From: Prinia subflava
Taxonomy: Eukaryota; Chordata; Aves; Passeriformes; Cisticolidae
DNA: 64,000 nucleotides
Direction: 5' to 3'
Assembly (NCBI RefSeq): GCF_021018805.1
Contig: NC_086248.1
Span: 95,379,239 to 95,443,238 of the forward strand
The notes below the pieces were generated by a model, which did no database searches, was not told where the DNA came from, and saw only the letters and a program-made list of their open reading frames with translations. The position numbers and the translations under genes are program-made. Positions within the stretch are counted from its first letter, which is position 1, and every line of letters starts with the position of its first letter. Shown in pieces: positions 63,161-64,000 of the stretch.

Positions 63161-64000
63161 GTGAGTGGCCCCAGGCCCTGGGAGGGAGCCATGGCAACCC
63201 TTGGGGCCTTCCCTGGAGGGGACCTGCCTGTCCCCCATGGCTGGGCCACAGCTTCCCACTCACCATGGGGAAGCCTCAGTTCCTTGGGCAGACACACACC
63301 CCATGGGCTTCCCTGGCCTGCTGTGCTTGCAAGCCCTTGTGGGGAGGGCAGAGGGCAGAGCTTCAGCCTGAGCCACAGCAGGCCGTCAGCAGCATGGAAA
63401 TGACTTTCTGTTGCAGAGGTTCCTGCGGATACCGAGTTTCGCAATCTCCCTACCGCTCCATGACATATTCCTATGGCAACGTGGCTTATGATGACGACAT
63501 GACACGCGTCGTGGGTGGTGTAGGTGCTGCGGAAGCATCCTGGCCCTGGGTTGTCAGCATCCAGCATCCCGGATCACCAAAACTGGGGCATTGGTGTGGA
63601 GGGTCTCTCATCAGTGCAGACTGGGTCCTCACAGCAGCCCACTGCTTCGACAAGATTGAGTAAGGAGGAGCAGGGAATGGGGACAGCCCCACAAAAACCA
63701 GCAGGTGCCCTGTCAGCAGCACCAGCTGCTACTCCCATCCCCTTTCCTCTCAGGGAGCCCAGCTGCCACACTGCTCAGGAGAAGCCTGGGCTCCTGCCAA
63801 GGCTTCCTAGCAGCTTCCAGCTTGACATTCCCCAGCCTAAACTGTGTGAGGGCACTCACACCTGCCAGAACACTGCTCCCAATCTGCCATGCCAAATGAG
63901 ATGTGGCAACTGCTGGGCTGCTGTGGTACATGGCTCTGCTCCCTCTCAGCCCTCTCTCCATCCCCTTTCCAGGAATGTCAGCTTGCTGTATGTGGTGATT
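63090..64000 (+). CDS. ACR: Acrosin copy 4 (partial, exons 1-2 and start of exon 3)
   Basis: Exons 63,090-63,160, 63,417-63,659 and 63,973 onward. Signal peptide as in the other copies ([10 protein letters not shown]). Light chain PCGGSCGYR keeps C-x3-C-G. Activation occurs at DMTR|VVGG; the His is in LTAAHCFDK. The propeptide is nine codons longer than in copies 1 and 3 and unrelated in sequence (Ser/Tyr/Arg-rich, then YDDDMTR). The segment after VVGG ([12 protein letters not shown]) also differs. Integrity of the rest cannot be judged. Confidence 0.88.
63417..63659 (+). CDS. ACR: Acrosin copy 4 exon 2
   Basis: 243 nt, the longest exon 2 of the array; long propeptide, activation site and catalytic His. 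Donor GTAAGG. Confidence 0.88.
63973..64000 (+). CDS. ACR: Acrosin copy 4 exon 3 (start only)
   Basis: Acceptor CCTTTCCAG, then NVSLLYVVI, equivalent to NPSLAYVVI of copy 3; cut by the window end. Confidence 0.8.

Larger units (their letters stand above)
62640..64000 (+). repeat. Acrosin array, tandem unit 4 (cut by window end)
   Basis: CR1 3' end, promoter, exons 1-2 and the start of exon 3 are inside the window. The array continues to the right, so the total copy number is unknown. Confidence 0.85.

Overview
The window is vertebrate nuclear DNA, most likely from a bird. It has CR1 LINE 3' ends, avian-type class III (ERVL-like) retrovirus remnants and long introns. I place it among passerines only tentatively, because several tandem acrosin copies would fit that group.

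Left two thirds (632-40,256, minus strand): RAB3GAP2, the non-catalytic subunit of the RAB3GAP complex. I could trace 33 consecutive coding exons, all phase-compatible, for 1,282 codons. By comparison with the human protein (1,393 residues), only the last ~105 residues (probably two exons) lie beyond the left edge. Exon 1 sits in a CpG island with an NRF1-type palindrome and an ETS core. Introns hold two CR1 fragments (7.7-8.1 kb and 39.1-39.3 kb), an internally deleted ERVL-like remnant (11.1-12.1 kb, opposite strand), microsatellites and hairpins. One intron is of the GC-AG class.

Middle (40.26-42.72 kb): the intergenic gap between divergently oriented genes, with a minus-strand CR1 fragment and a TA/CA microsatellite.

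Right third (42.7-64.0 kb, plus strand): a tandem array of acrosin (ACR) genes, trypsin-like serine protease zymogens of the sperm acrosome. Three copies are complete and apparently intact (290, 296 and 292 codons before the stop; 5 exons each). A fourth is cut by the right edge in exon 3. Every copy has the acrosin light-chain pattern C-x3-C-G, an Arg-|IVGG or VVGG activation site, and a His in LTAAHC. The three complete copies also show Asp in NDIALLEL, the S1 Asp in IDTCQ and the Ser in GDSGGP. None has the proline-rich tail of mammalian acrosin. Each unit starts with a co-duplicated CR1 3' end about 200 bp upstream of the ATG and a conserved CRE-like TGACATCA about 121-130 bp upstream.

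The array is structurally active. Unit 3 carries a ~638-bp solo LTR, with the empty site visible in unit 2. A broken minus-strand ERVL-like provirus separates copies 3 and 4. Segments are differentially retained between units. Copy 1 is a mosaic: its exon 1 and 5' intron 1 match copy 4, while its 3' intron 1 and 5' exon 2 match copy 3. Introns are nearly identical across copies, yet the activation peptides differ strongly. That combination points to gene conversion plus diversification of a fertilisation protease, and it is the most interesting signal here.
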